From Solen grandis (Eukaryota; Mollusca; Bivalvia; Adapedonta; Solenidae), in assembly GCA_021229015.1 (NCBI GenBank), contig CM037780.1, forward strand, positions 62,801,323 through 62,865,322: DNA of 64,000 bases, written 5' to 3'. The notes beneath the pieces were generated by a model. The model saw only the letters and a list, made by a program, of their open reading frames with translations, searched no databases and was not told the origin of the DNA. Made by a program: the position numbers and the translations under genes. This document shows, one piece after another, positions 1 to 11,591 of the stretch (position 1 is the stretch's first letter; every line of letters starts with the position of its first letter).

Positions 1-177
1 CTCTTTGAAAAACTTAGACCGTCATGCTGAAATATCCATCTCCTTTTGGGTAAAAAGTTTCCCCATTAATTTCTTGAATTCAAGCCGTTATTCCTTAGAA
101 ATATCCACAAGAAAGGGGAGGGACAACGGAGGGACAAAGCGGCGACAATATGCGCCCCCTTGGAGCATAAAAAAACA
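1..177 (+). repeat. Tail of an upstream satellite-bearing element
   Basis: The stretch around 113-150 is rich in GGGACAACGGAGGGACAAAG-type motifs and is followed by 'ggagcataaaaaaa'. This resembles the GAC-rich tail plus 'gagctaaaaa' end of the next element, which closes near 2200. I read it as the 3' end of a neighbouring copy whose body lies outside the window. No credible gene is present; the open frame at 5-220 lies within this repeat. Confidence 0.4.
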
Positions 178-2202
178 AAGCCATGATGGCCGACCTCACC
201 TGAGTCCATGCTACAACTGATTAAATTTTAAACAACAAGAATTCGAAAACTAATCTTAAACATTTTACCCTGAAAAACTACACACCAAAAAAAATAATAA
301 CTTTGGCCTTATGGTTTCAGAGAAAACTTAGGCATCATTTATCTCCAAAGGGGCCCCCATTTGAAAATTGATAATAAAACCCTTAGATGATGCACATTCC
401 AAATACTAAGCTCTACCTAAGGATCATAGAAAAGATTTTTAAAGATTTTCCTAAAACTCATTTAAACAAGTGACCCCTGGTGGGGGCATTTTAACACCAT
501 AGGGTTATGATTTGTACAATCTTGGGAATAAACCATAAGATGATGCTTCATACCAAAACAATCTCTACCTTAGGATTTCATAAAGAAGATTTTTAAAAAT
601 TTTCCTATATAACTCTATTAAAACAATGACCCCTGGTGCGGGCCCTTTATCACCATAGGGCTATGATTTGTACAATCTTTGGAATGAACCCCTAAGATGA
701 TGCTACATACCAAATATCTAACTCTAGGCCTAAGGAAATTTATAGAAGAAGATTTTTAAAGATTTCCTATATAACTCTATGTAAAACAAGGACCCCTTGC
801 GGGGTCATTTATCATCGTAGGCAGTTTTGTACAATCTTGGAAGGCCCTAAGATGAACACATACCAAAATATCTAAGCCTAGCCTAATGGATTCATAGAAA
901 AATTTTTAAAATTTTTTTTTATATAACTCATGAAAACAAGTGACCCATGGGGCGGGGTCTTACACCATAGGGCATGATTTGACAATTTGGGGTGAACCAA
1001 AAAAGCTTTATACCAAATCTAATCTCTGGGGCCTTTTTGGGGTTTATAAAGAAGATTTTTAAAAAATTTTCCTATATAACTCAGTAAAACAATGACCCCT
1101 GGTGGGGGATTTACACCGTAGGCTAGATTTGACAATCGGGGAATGAACCATAAATATGCTACAACCAAATATCTAATCTCAGGCTTATGGATTTATAGAA
1201 GAAGTTTTTTTAAAATTTTTTCCCAAAACCTATTAAAACAAGTGACCCCTTTTCGGGGGGTTTACACCTTTGGGGAGATTTAAAAACTGGAATAAAACCC
1301 TTGAGATCACATTGAATATCTAAGCCGGGGCCCTTTTTTTTCTAAAGAAATTTTTTAAAGTTTTTCCTATATAAACTAGTTTAAACAATGCCCCCGGGGG
1401 GCGGGGGTTTTAAAACACCATGGGGGTATTTTAAAAATTTGGGGAAAAAAACCATAAAAAATGCACATACCCAAAAATCAAAAAAAAAAAGGCCAAGGGT
1501 TCTAAAAAATTTTTAAAGTTTTTCCATATAACTCTAGTAAACAAGTGACCCATGTTCGGGGTCTTTTACACCATAGGTCAGATTTGACAATTTGGGGTAA
1601 AAAACCATAAGAGATTTTTCACCCCAAATAAAAATCCGGGCCTTATGGTTTAAAAGAAGAAATTTTAAAAACTTTTCCCCTAAAACCTATTAAAACAAGG
1701 ACCCGGGGGGGGTCATTTATCACCAGGGGTTTGATTGTACAATCGGGTAATAACCCCAAAGATGATCACATCCAAAAATATCAAGCTCTAGCCAAAGGGG
1801 ACAAAAAAGTTTTAAAAAAATTTCCTATAAACCTTTAAAACAATCCCCCCGGGGGGGGGGGGTCATTTATATCGAGGGCATATTTGTACAACTTGTAATG
1901 GCCCATAAGATATGCTACATCCAAAAATTCAAGCCTGGGCCTTGCATTTTCAGAAAAATTTTTCAAAGTTGTTTTTTTAAAAAATCTTTTTTAGCCCTTT
2001 TGGACCTACTTTTTTTAACCAATCTGAATAATTTTTTACAACTTTGAAGAGGGATCATAAGATGTTGTAATTTTTGGCAAAACCCTTAGCGTTCGGAATG
2101 TTTTTAAACAAATTTTTGACGACGGACCACCACCCGCACGACGACGGACACACAAAAACGTCACAACTCCCAGAGCACTTTGCTCAGGGGAGCTAAAAAA
2201 AG
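178..2202 (+). mobile_element. Non-autonomous element with satellite core
   Basis: The left end carries 'gccatgatggcc' (180-191) and 'cctcacctgagt' (194-205). The right end carries a GACGACGGAC-rich tail (about 2117-2155) and 'ctcaggggagctaaaa' (about 2182-2197). The two ends form an imperfect subterminal inverted repeat (CTCACCTGAG against CTCAGGGGAG). Between them sits an 11-copy tandem array. The same ends occur around a different interior at 13834-14721, which supports a real element family. No protein is encoded. Bivalve elements with satellite cores (for example pearl/CvE or Helitron-like types) are known, but I cannot assign this one to a named family. Confidence 0.55.
300..1965 (+). 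repeat. Tandem array, about 155-bp unit, about 11 copies
   Basis: The anchor 'gatgatgcacataccaaata' and its variants recur near 386, 540, 698, 852, 1000, 1153, 1302, 1457, 1610, 1758 and 1909, a spacing of about 153 bp. Each unit also contains 'gacccctggtg-gggg', 'caccatagggctatgattt' and 'gatttttaaagattttcc'. Later copies are heavily eroded, with many single-base losses and inflated homopolymers. Confidence 0.85.
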
Positions 2203-2640
2203 AAGCTTAAACGCAAAGAAAAACCGAGCCAGAACAACTAGTTTTTAATTTCACCCAAACCCTTGAAATAATGGTCAACTAAAAATTTGTAAAAATTAAA
2301 TAGATCAACATAATGACATTATACCAAGTTTCATTAACCGTGATGTTATCTTCAAAAAAAAAAAGCTGTGAAGTCATCTTTTAGAAAAACAGCTTAAATG
2401 CAAAGGAAAACCTGAACAGAACAACCAAATTTTTTAAATTTATACAACCAACAAATTAGGTTACAGCCTTAAATTTTTCATAAATTTTTGAAAGATCACA
2501 TCATTAAGTACATGTACATGTTACTTATTCATAAAGAGTAATCATCTTCCTAAAAAAAGCTTAAACACAAAGGTAAACCTGAGGTTACAGACGAACGATG
2601 AATGGATGGACACGGAGGAACAGACCGAAAATCAAATTAT
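2203..2640 (+). repeat. Tandem array, about 176-bp unit, about 2.3 copies
   Basis: The motif 'agcttaaacgcaaagg-aaacctga' recurs near 2211, 2387 and 2563, a spacing of 176 bp. The array ends in a GAC-rich stretch (2590-2625: 'gacgaacgatgaatggatgg', then 'acacggaggaacagac'). That repeats the array-plus-GAC-tail layout of the preceding element. Confidence 0.7.
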
Positions 2641-4059
2641 ACGAGTTGGCGGGGAAAAAAATGAGTCCTATTTAAATTTGACTTGTTTGGAACTGTTATT
2701 TTATCAAAGCATAAAAATTTTTTATTTTATTTTAACTTGCAATGAAATAAAAGGGTTTTAAATGGCATAAACAATTTCCATTAATAAGGGTAAGAACACA
2801 CACAGCACGTGCCCCAATTTAAAATTTCCATAGGATTTTAATCCAAATATCATATTTCGAAGTTTTCAGTTTGGCCCAAGGACTTGGGGAACGAGTTCTA
2901 CTGTTATAAAAAAAGGGAAAATGGGCTCCGCCCCCGGTGGCCATTTTTTAAACATCAAAATCCATCATCTTTGGACAAGAATATTTTTTCAAATTTGTAA
3001 TATTTTCAACAATCAAAATAATTTGAACAATTTTAAAAATACCCAAGGAACATCTGTCCAAATAATTTTAAATCCCCAGCACTTTTGGAGGAAAAGTTTT
3101 TGATTTTTTTTTTCTCACATTTTTCCCCTTTCATTCAATGCAACCAGATTTTGGAGGGAATTCATTTTTTGAAATTTTTGGCAAACCACATAAAAGGGAA
3201 AATTCCTGTACAGTTTTATAAAATTTTTTAAAAGAAAACACTCACTCATTTTAAATTATGCCATAAATAAACCACATTAATGCACCATTTAAACAAAATT
3301 TCATCTTTAAAGTTATTTTTCGTATTATTGATCGTCTATACGTTCCATCTTTGGTTACATTTACCCTTTTTTACATCAAACAATTTCTTTGCACTTCTAC
3401 TACAAACCCCCTCCATCCCCCAAAAACGAAAAATCTTTAATTTGCAACAAAATAAATACCTTATAAAAGTAAAGAATTAAAAGATGAAAGATTCCCATAC
3501 CTCTATTGTATTACCGATTTTCGTTCCTAATTATTACAACATAATAAAGGTCTACAATAAAAATTCATTTTCTTATATCTATTAAATGATGACGCTATAA
3601 ACGGACTATACTGAAAAGGGGTAGTTGTAATGGTTGTGGGGTCCAATTAATCATATTTTGTTTGGAATAGGTTTCTCTTTCATCATTTCCGTTTCGGGCA
3701 AGTATTGTGAACCAATAACAGGTAATAAAAAAAAAAAACAAGAAATGTTTGTGAAACAAATGCCCCCCCTCATATTCCATAATAAGTATAACTATAATTT
3801 CTCAAGGAGTTGCCTTCTATGTTGGCTTGTCACAAAAAAATTTTAAATTAAAAATTTGATGAAAATTAAGTGCTAAAATGTGGAACTAAACATTTACTGA
3901 AATAAAACCAGACACAATGAAATTTTTAGTTATATCAGACGTGCTTAAATCTTCAAAATATTTAAAAAACCAACTATTAATTCAAAACAGGTTTTTTTAT
4001 ATTTATAAGCAAAAAACTACATGAGGTTAGGACCTTAAGATAAAAAAAAAAAAAATTAT
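2641..4059. other. AT-rich stretch with no recognised feature
   Basis: The sequence is dominated by A and T runs, with short chance frames on both strands. I see no domain, splice pattern or repeat boundary. Long A, T and G runs, as in 3100-3120 and 3727-3740, match the poor-looking sequence quality of the first 5.5 kb. Confidence 0.5.
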
Positions 4060-4860
4060 CACTTGGATGACATTTATATAATGAAAATAATCAACAATTA
4101 CTTGGAACTTGACCTTTGGATGTTGACACCCAAATCAAAAGGCATCTACTCATTTTAAGAACACCCACATATAGTCTGAAATAGGACAAAATTTATTGGG
4201 CAACCAAGCTCAAACATATATCAAATGCAACCTTGGGACCTTACCTTTGAGGTATTGACACCAAAATTGATAGGGGCATCTACAAATCATAAGCAACAAC
4301 CAATGAATTTAAACTTAAAGGGCAATAGAACTTCAAGTTATCACTCGGGCAATCTGGTATTATACAAAACAAATGGACCTTGTGACCTTGACCTTGGGTA
4401 ATGACACCAAACGATAGGGTCATCTACTAACCTTGAGCAACAACCACAAGAATTTGAACTTAAAGGTCAAATAAACTTTTGTTAAACACTCGGACAAGGT
4501 CTGGTATATACATAACAACATGTGACCTTTTGACCTTACCTTGGGGGAATAACACCAAAACGATGGGGGCCATCACAATCATGACAACCCACAAAAGTTT
4601 GAGACTTAAAGGTCAAATAGAATTTAATTATCCTGGGAAAAGGTCGGTTTTATACATCCACAACAGTGACCTTGACCTTAGGAATGACACCAAAACAATG
4701 GGGGTCACTCAATCAGAGCAACAACCACTGAAGTTTGAGACTTAAAGGCAAATAAATTTAATTACAATGGGACAAGTCGGTAACCGACAACGACAGACGC
4801 GACTACGGACCGCCGACAGAGCAAAGCAAAACCCCTTTTGGGGGGGGCAAAAAACAACCA
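4060..4860 (+). repeat. Tandem array, about 145-bp unit, about 5 copies
   Basis: The motifs 'aatgacaccaaaacgatagg', 'gtcatctacta' and 'gagcaacaacca' recur near 4122, 4253, 4398, 4547 and 4683. Each follows a 'gaccttgaccttgg' motif. The array ends in a GAC-rich tail ('ccgacaacgacagacgcgac', then 'tacggaccgcc', 4780-4815). A related unit of about 146 bp occurs at 13340-13640. The open frame at 4479-4745 is the repeat itself, not a gene. Confidence 0.8.
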
Positions 4861-5505
4861 CAGTTCACTACCCCCCGGGGGATCAGGGGGGAAGCACATA
4901 CTGTTTTTTCCCAAAATGGAATAACTGATTATTTTAATGCAATGTTGAACATCAAGAAAACCTAAACCCCAAAAAAAAAGTAAGTATAGGCTGCCATCCC
5001 CCATTAGCACTTTCATTTTAAAACGGACAACTTAGTGCAACAATGTCAAAAATTTCATAAAGAAACAAAATGCATAACGGGTTTTTAACGCAAATTTTTA
5101 TTCTGGAAAATAGAGAATAAAAATACAAAAAAATAATATATAAGGGAAGTTTTGTTTGTAATTATTACTCAAACAATCAATTTAATATTTTTGTTTTAAA
5201 CTAAGACAATAGACAGGACCTTGCATAAAAAGTTACCATAAAATCTGTTAGACAATAACAATTAAAAATTTTTTTAAAATCAAAAATCAATCAAAAAAAA
5301 TTTTCTTTCTTTTTTTTGGGAGTATCATTAAAAATTGGGGTAAAAAAAAAAAGAGAAGGGTAACCATAGCTTAAAACACTAACAGTTAAATTTTAAACAA
5401 AATTTTGAAAATGTCAACTTCCATACACAAAATGTAGCTTTTAACTTTTTTACCAACTAATGGTTTCACAAAATATTTCATATTCAATAGAACTTGATAA
5501 CAAAA
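4861..5505. other. AT-rich stretch with no recognised feature
   Basis: There are long A/T runs up to the N gap. I see no gene, clear repeat unit or terminal motif. Confidence 0.5.
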
Positions 5506-5605
5506 NNNNNNNNNNNNNNNNNNNNNNNNNNNNNNNNNNNNNNNNNNNNNNNNNNNNNNNNNNNNNNNNNNNNNNNNNNNNNNNNNNNNNNNNNNNNNNN
5601 NNNNN
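5506..5605. other. Assembly gap (100 N)
   Basis: This is a run of exactly 100 N, the usual placeholder for a scaffold gap of unknown size. The true distance between the flanks is unknown, and frames crossing it are meaningless. Confidence 0.99.
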
Positions 5606-6080
5606 GCGAAATCATGAGTAGTTCATTAATTGTCCCGAATAAACAATTAGATTTATATACGAAAAAAAATATTGCGTTTTTTTTCATTCCCGAAAACAAT
5701 ACCCGCCCCGACTTGTTCAAGGGGTGGGGTAGGGTCACGTGACCTTTTAAGGGAGCGGTGGGGCTGCGGGCCGATTTATTGTTTCGGTCGCGTTTTTGCG
5801 GTTAATGACGTAGTTTGATTAATTGTCCCGAATAACAATACGATTTATAAAAGAATAATATTGGGTTTATCATCCTCGAAAATGATAGACGCGTGACCTC
5901 GTTTAAGGGGTGGATAAGGGGATTATATCATACCCCGAAAAATAGGTATTATTTTCTTGTTTAGGGAGACAATTAAAAATTATTGGGTTTATCAAAATGT
6001 CACGTGACCTTTTTTTAAAGGGGTGGGTTTTGGGGATTATACCATACCCAAACAATAGGGCCATTGTCCAAATTAATGAC
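5606..6080 (+). repeat. Degenerate direct repeats, about 100-200 bp units
   Basis: 'taattgtcccgaataa' occurs near 5626 and 5820, each followed by 'caat(t)a-gatttata'. A CACGTG-centred 'gtcacgtgacc' followed by 'aaggggtggg' occurs near 5734 and 5998, with a mutated copy near 5890. 'ggggattataccataccc' also appears twice. The stretch adjoins the gap, so the array may continue into it. Confidence 0.6.
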
Positions 6081-7293
6081 GTCAAAGCGTGCTTTCATGT
6101 ATTGCCTCTGCCTCGTATCTGGCCATCTGTTTTTTTATCATACTCGGAGGTGGGGGGGGGGGGTCACCGGGTCCCCCCTCTGGATCTGTGCATAAATAGT
6201 TTCCTATATTTTCTAACATATATTTTCAGCAAAATATTTATAGTGTATAGTGGTGAAATATGTGGCCGCCTGTGTTCGAACCCAATACCCATGCACCTTA
6301 TCACTGAGTATTAAGCCACACGATCCAAAGCCCCGTTCCCCACCAAGTCCATACCGGAAACGATACCACTTCAAATTATATATTTCACAAATTCTTAGAG
6401 ACAGAGAAATTGTGAAATGTACTCGAGGTTCCAAGCAATTACCTAACTTGTTTTTTCAGTTGTTAAATGTACTTTTCCTCCATGTTCTTTACGTATATAC
6501 ATTGAATGAAGAAAGATCTGTTGTTGTTTTTTTGTTGTTTTTGAATTCCACTATATTCTGTTAAATGCACATTTGGTTTTAATGTGTATGCTGCTCATTT
6601 AAAAATATTGATTAATTGGTATAAAACATTAGATAAAAAAAGTGTGCTAGTTACAACGAGTTGCCAATTTGAGTGTTTTTTAAAAAAAAGTTGACCAATT
6701 GACAATTATTTCTCAGTGATGTTATTTTTAACTGTATATTTTTGTAGCATCAACAATAAGAATGATTTAGTGTAAATATAGACAATTATATTTAAAAAGA
6801 AAGAAAAATTAAAATCAGTAAAGTTTTACTAAAAGGAAAACCCCCAAACAGGTTGCAAATTACGCATACATAGAAAAAAATGCGTAATAAGTGTTAACGA
6901 ATGTTTAATTTAGTGACATAAAAAGAATAATTTTGCAAATATATAATATATATATATATATATTTATATATATATTTTATTTTATATAAACGTTTTTTAA
7001 ACGATCAGACCAGAGATATTTTCTTTCCCGCAATCTTTATTTACGCGAAAATAGTTATTTTTGTTTTTCTATTACGGCTTATTTTGGCAACGATTTTACT
7101 CATACTCGTCAGAGAGTCGGAAAAAAAGCTGTGTCAAAAACTATGAAAATTTATTATGATTAAAATGTTTGTTAATGGGGTTAATTGATATTTTGATTAA
7201 TACTTACTCAGTGGAGGGCCTCTGCTTCCCGAAACGTTTGGCGACAAAACCTTCATAGCAAGGGAGTTAACAATGTATAACGAATACATGTAC
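6081..7293. other. AT-rich unassigned stretch with a TA microsatellite
   Basis: It holds a 13-G run near 6151 and an interrupted (TA)n tract at about 6933-6983. The moderately GC-rich part at 6240-6430 has open frames on both strands (6213-6434 minus, 6250-6564 plus), but neither shows a recognisable domain, and overlapping frames of this kind are expected by chance. Confidence 0.45.
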
Positions 7294-7452
7294 TCGAAAC
7301 TCACTTATTCAAACTCGAACTCACTTTTTCCGACTCGAAACTCACCTTTTCTGATCTGAAACTCACTTTTCCACTCGAAAACTCACCTTCGCAGACTAAA
7401 AACATTTTTTTCTAGACTCGAAACTCACTCACCATTTCTAACTCGAAACTCA
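7294..7452 (+). repeat. Short irregular repeats of 'actcgaaactcac'
   Basis: The motif 'actcgaaactcactt' and its variants recur about seven times at a spacing of roughly 22-30 bp. The array abuts the integrase end of the gypsy remnant, where an untranslated region or LTR would normally follow, so it may mark the truncation point. Confidence 0.6.
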
Positions 7453-8240
7453 TTACTCACTTAAAATTATATCTCCAATATATAAGTTTTCATGCAAACA
7501 CCAAACACCGACTTCATAATCTGTAAAAGAGGCACGTGTGTCATACACCTCTTTACTTCGCTTAGCACACCTCCCAAGATGTTTACGCGCGATCTCGTGT
7601 GCCTGCATTATTTTGTCTCTGATTTTCTGTGCATATGAAAAGAGACCGCCGTCTGTAGTAATGACATTCTTAGCTCTTGGGTGGGGAAAGACCAATTTTG
7701 CTGGCATTCTGACCTCACGCCCGATGGTGAGCATGTTAGGAGTTAAGGTTGTCGCACGGTTTGTGGTTTACCGGTAGGCTCCCGTAAGGATGCCATGGGG
7801 AAGGTCCAACTCATCTTGTTCATCTCCTAGGGCAGACTTGAGCATTTTCACCAGTGTGCGGTTGAAAATGTTCCACTTGCCTGTTGAACTGTGGACGCGA
7901 GGACTCGTTCTTGTTTTCTTGACGCCGAGCTGCTCACACAACTGTTTGAAAAGTCTACTTTCAAAAGCAGGGCCCTGATCTGAAAGTATGCTGAGCGGGA
8001 CGCACCGTCGTGACACAATGTCATTTACGATTTTGTCAATACATACCTCCACTGTCTGGTTAGGGACGGGCCACATCTCCACATATTCGTGAAAGGAAGT
8101 GGTCCCATAAAGTCGAGGCTAATGCATCCCAAGGGGCTCCTGCTGGAATATGGCCAATGGGTGTTCGTTGAGACTTGTGTGGGTGCTTGTCTGCCTCGTA
8201 AACGTCACACGAGCTGACATACAACTTAACATCTTCTTTT
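7453..8240 (-). pseudogene. pol: gypsy integrase core, catalytic Glu lost
   Basis: The zinc-binding end is reduced to 'VKLYVSSCDVYEADKHP' (about 8230-8180), followed by 'IPAGAPWDAL'. The stretch near 8100 that should carry the first catalytic Asp is broken. The next frame (8082-7768) holds 'VPNQTVEVCIDKIVNDIVSR' and 'LSDQGPAFESRLFKQLCEQL' with the second Asp. Where related integrases read 'ERFNRTL', this copy reads 'NIFNRTL', so the third acid of the D,D-35-E triad is replaced. A stop follows 'GILTGAYR'. A third frame (7734-7453) continues with 'MLTIGREVRMPAKLVF'. Confidence 0.85.
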
Positions 8241-8779
8241 ACCTTAAAGCAGTAACAGTTCTACAGAAGTTTTGCCTTCGTAGCTTTGTGACCGCCAGTA
8301 ATGACGCCATGGAAATGTCTCAGCACTTCATTCCTCAGGAACAGTGGTACCACTAGCTGTAATTCCTTTTTTGGGGACTGCCTTCTAAATAGATCACCGG
8401 CAACCAATGACAACTTGTCCTATACGACCCAATAATGTCTCGATGCGGGACTCTCTGACGATATCGTGTCCATGCTTTGTCGATGGGTATCCTTAAGACC
8501 ATTATAAGTACAACTGAGGTCAGGGTCGCAGATTGCATGTCAGCAACTCAATCCAACTACAGCTGTTTCTAGTGGTTGGGGGTTCGCCAGTAGAGGTTGA
8601 AGGTGCTTCAGCATCAACAGCTCTCACTATACGCGCCTTGTCATCACCACGCATGACAGTTCAGCTCTGCTCGCCTTTTGCATTTTGGGCAATGACCACA
8701 TTTTAAAGGCTCATCTGTATCTATTACAGAACAAGTACATTCGCTAGGCACGGGGCATCTTGAGAGAGCATCACAACCT

Positions 8780-9130
8780 TGAAGACGGCCAGGTCAAACC
8801 TCAATCTCGCCACCTTTCCATTTGGTTCCTTCAGTTGGAATAACCAAACAAGGTCTTGGTGATCCATACGAATACGGAACTTACGGCCCAGCATGTACTG
8901 GCGAAAGTACTGAACAAAATATACAACAGCCAGGAGCTCTCTTTCATAGACACAGTGGTTGCGTTTCGCCTTATTTAATCAACGACTGGCGTAAGCTATG
9001 ACATACTCACGGCTGGCCTGTTCTTGTGCTAGAACACCACCTATGCCGGAACCCGATGTGTCCACATCAAGAACAAACTGACCTGCATTGTTACATGGAT
9101 AACCCATTATAGTTGGGCTCACAAGGCATT
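8780..9130 (-). pseudogene. pol: gypsy RNase H
   Basis: The minus-strand translation gives 'QFVLDVDTSGSGIGGVLAQ', which holds the first catalytic Asp, then 'REYVIAYASR', a stop at 8979-8981, 'ERELLAVVYFVQYFRQYMLG' (catalytic Glu) and 'IRMDHQDLVWLFQLKEPNGK'. This is the RNase H-like domain that follows RT in Ty3/gypsy elements and degrades the RNA template. The internal TGA and later frame loss mark it as dead. Confidence 0.85.
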
Positions 9131-9162
9131 TCTTTAATTTGTTGAATACAGCCTCGCAGTCC

Positions 9163-9850
9163 TCAATCCATATAAAGGGCTTGTTGATTTTTGTTTACTC
9201 TGTCAGCGGGGTCGGCAATCTTTGCAAAGTCCTTAACAAAGCGGCGGTAATACGAACCAGTAGCAACAAACTGCTTGACCTGCTTGGAGTTGACAGGCCG
9301 CGGCCATGCCAAAATCTTTGAAACATTTGATGGGTCTAGGCTGACCCCTTGAGGTGCCACAACATGCCCAAGGAATGTCACCTCGGTCCGTAAAAGCTGG
9401 CACTTTTCAGGTTTCAACTTGAGACCTGCGGCCACTAAGCGTTCCATGACCTCCGATGCCCTTGCCATGTGCTCTTCGAAATCTCGACCGAAAACAATGA
9501 TGTCGTCGATATAGACAGGTGACCAACTGGATACCCTGCAAAGTGAGCTCCATAACTCGCTGAAATGTCCCTCTTGCATTATTCAGGCCAAATGGCATGC
9601 GCACCATTTCATAATGACCAAATTTGCAACAGAAAGCTATTTTCTGGATGTCCTGGAAGTACCCGCTTGTCAAGTCAAAACTGCTGAATATAGTGGAGCT
9701 TGACACTGCATCAAGGCAGTCCTGGATCCTAGGCAATGGGACATATTCAGACTTAACGAGCACATTCCACACATAGTCGTATGGCTCCCGATTTCTTTTT
9801 GAAGAGAACTTTAGGTGATGCCCATGGAGAGGTGCTATTGCGTATGACAC
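9163..9850 (-). pseudogene. pol: gypsy reverse transcriptase
   Basis: The first part (9850 to about 9520) contains 'VPLPRIQDCLDAV', 'FSSFDLTSGYFQ' (the first catalytic Asp block) and 'FGHYEMVRMPFGLNNA'. The frame then shifts, and the second part (from about 9540 to 9163) contains 'YIDDIIVFG', the YxDD catalytic box, 'KCQLLRTEVTFLGHVV' and 'QFVATGSYYRRFVKDFAKIA'. The two pieces overlap in different frames across 9407-9579, which places the lesion just before the YIDD box. RT copies element RNA into DNA. The shift alone would inactivate this copy. Confidence 0.9.
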
Positions 9851-9889
9851 CCTTTTGAAGCAAGTCTTCTATCGCCTTTCTTTTTTCGC

Positions 9890-10384
9890 CTACATACGCC
9901 ATTGCGACTCGTCTCGGACGCTGCTTACTGATGGAGCGTCACCTGTGTTTAGTGGGTGCTTCGCCAAATTAGTCAGTCCCAGGTCCCTGCCAGGTTTAGA
10001 AAAGGCGCCCTCGTACTTAACCAAGAACCCTGCTAGAATCTCTTGCTCATATAAATCCCTACCATTTGCTGACCTCTGAAACAGAGTCTGCAAATGTGTG
10101 GGAACCCTGCTTATGTCTGCCTGAAGAGTTGGTTCCGGTGGCTGAATATCGGGAACCTTCTTGGTCTGCACCCTTTTTATGTGGCCTACATTGCACACTT
10201 CCTCTGCACTTTTCTCGGGTGTCAAAACGCTTACTACACGCTCCTCCCGCTCGGCTATCCCTATCTCTGCATCTTGTCTGAGAGTAGTTGCCGTAAGAAA
10301 CGGGTTAAGAATTCTCATCTTGCATGTAGCAGAGCTGGTAATGTCAACCAGGGTAGATGCCATTAACAGTGGGTATCGATGCAT
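9890..10384 (-). pseudogene. pol: gypsy pol linker before RT
   Basis: A 164-residue open frame with 'VDITSSATCKMRILNPF', 'VPTHLQTLFQRSANGRDLY' and 'FLVKYEGAFSKPGRDLGLT' matches the region between protease and RT in related elements, ending in the 'KHPLNTGDA' segment that leads into the RT fingers. The frame then runs into unrelated residues, so a frameshift separates it from RT (about 9850-9900). Confidence 0.75.
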
Positions 10385-10791
10385 CTGTCGCTTCTACGAT
10401 GTAACTAGCATTCTTATCTTGATCGTCTCCTTCCGTTCTCTCAACAAAGACATTAATTACAGCCTCTGATTGCGCTGGCAAATAAACGTCCACGGCGACC
10501 AACACTTTCTTCACTTATTGTGGGTTGTCACTCCTCAAGCACGGTATTTTCACACCATTAATTAAAATCACGTTTTTACTTAACAGCAGATCTGCCGGGC
10601 CCTCGTCGCCGCAAACCAAAACATCATAACCAAGCAGCGCCTCATCCTCTCGCCACTGCGAGCTCTTTCTCCATAACCAGGGTTCTTAAGGTCACCTTGA
10701 ATGTGCCCTTACCCCACCTTCGAATTGGAGCCACGCCCGCCCCGCGAAGAAGAAATGATCCCTTTAGTACCGGTCGCTCTTGGTAATTCAT

Positions 10792-10986
10792 TCAGCTATA
10801 CACCCTATGCGAGAATATTGTTCTTGTTGCGCCTGTGTCCGCTGTAAACGTTACTGGAACACCGCATACCTCGCCCTGGATGTATATACCGTCACCGGGG
10901 TCCTTAGGTAATTTCTCGCTCTTCAGGACCCCATCATGCGTGCTTGTACCACCCACAAAAACATGGCCTTCGATTCCTTCACTCAC
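10792..10986 (-). pseudogene. pro: gypsy aspartic protease
   Basis: The frame contains 'VTFTADTGATRTIFSHRVY'. D-T-G-A is the active-site triad of retroviral-type aspartic proteases, which cleave Gag-Pol. It lies just downstream of the zinc knuckle, as expected. The frame stops after about 64 residues, so the flap and C-terminal part (about 10400-10790) are only recoverable as scattered fragments in other frames. Confidence 0.8.
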
Positions 10987-11102
10987 ACATAATTGGACCC
11001 CCCTTTGGCCGCGAGAGATGGTCCCTGCCTGTTTAAAGGATGGTTATCGTGTTTCTCACTGTTCGAACCCCTCCTCTTTTGTTTCATGTCTTTCTTGCTC
11101 GG

Positions 11103-11147
11103 ACATTGCCTGGCTTAATGACCACGTTCATGACAGGTGAAACACTC
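11103..11147 (-). pseudogene. gag: Zinc knuckle (CCHC) interrupted by a stop
   Basis: The minus-strand translation gives C-F-T-C-H-E-R-G-H-stop-A-R-Q-C, exactly the C-x2-C-x4-H-x4-C spacing of a nucleocapsid zinc knuckle, which binds element RNA. The in-frame TAA lies at 11115-11117, one codon after the zinc-binding histidine. The spacing is intact, so this is a point change and not an indel. Confidence 0.85.
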
Positions 11148-11213
11148 TACGTTGCTGTTTCTCCGTTGTGACCTGTTCATTCGCATAGACTCTTCAAGCT
11201 TTTCTACTATCTG

Positions 11214-11453
11214 TTATAGTCTCTGTAAAAGTTGACGCTGATCGTCAGGTGGTGTGGTCATATTTTCCTCACCACTTTTAGGTATCTGAACTACAGGTCG
11301 CGAATCTTTCATGTCCAAAGACCGCCTTAATTGTCCTTCGCTATCGACTTCCGCTGTCTCGACGTTGACGTCAAAAGCGCGTCTGGTTGCATTTCGGCCC
11401 CTGTCACCCCTCACTCCAGCTTTCATCTGTATCCAGGTGACGACGTGAAACAC
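11214..11453 (-). pseudogene. gag: gypsy gag, C-terminal linker
   Basis: This frame continues gag after the break near 11460-11590. It contains 'VVTWIQMKAG' and 'RGRNATRRAF', seen between capsid and zinc knuckle in related elements. It ends in a stop at 11214, but residues beyond it ('IVEKLEESMR') keep the expected order toward the zinc knuckle, so that stop is itself a lesion. Confidence 0.7.
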
Positions 11454-11591
11454 GGCCTCATCTATGTTGCGGGGAGCTTTATTAAAGACAGTCTTGCCTT
11501 TTGATCTTGTTGTCCATCGAATAATCGCCTAATCAGGTGCTCATCTCTTGTACGCCTGTCTCTGTGCCGGTGGGCTTTGTCATACAGACGT

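Noticed and set aside
5484..5742. Frames on both strands across the N gap
   Set aside because: They exist only because N was read through.
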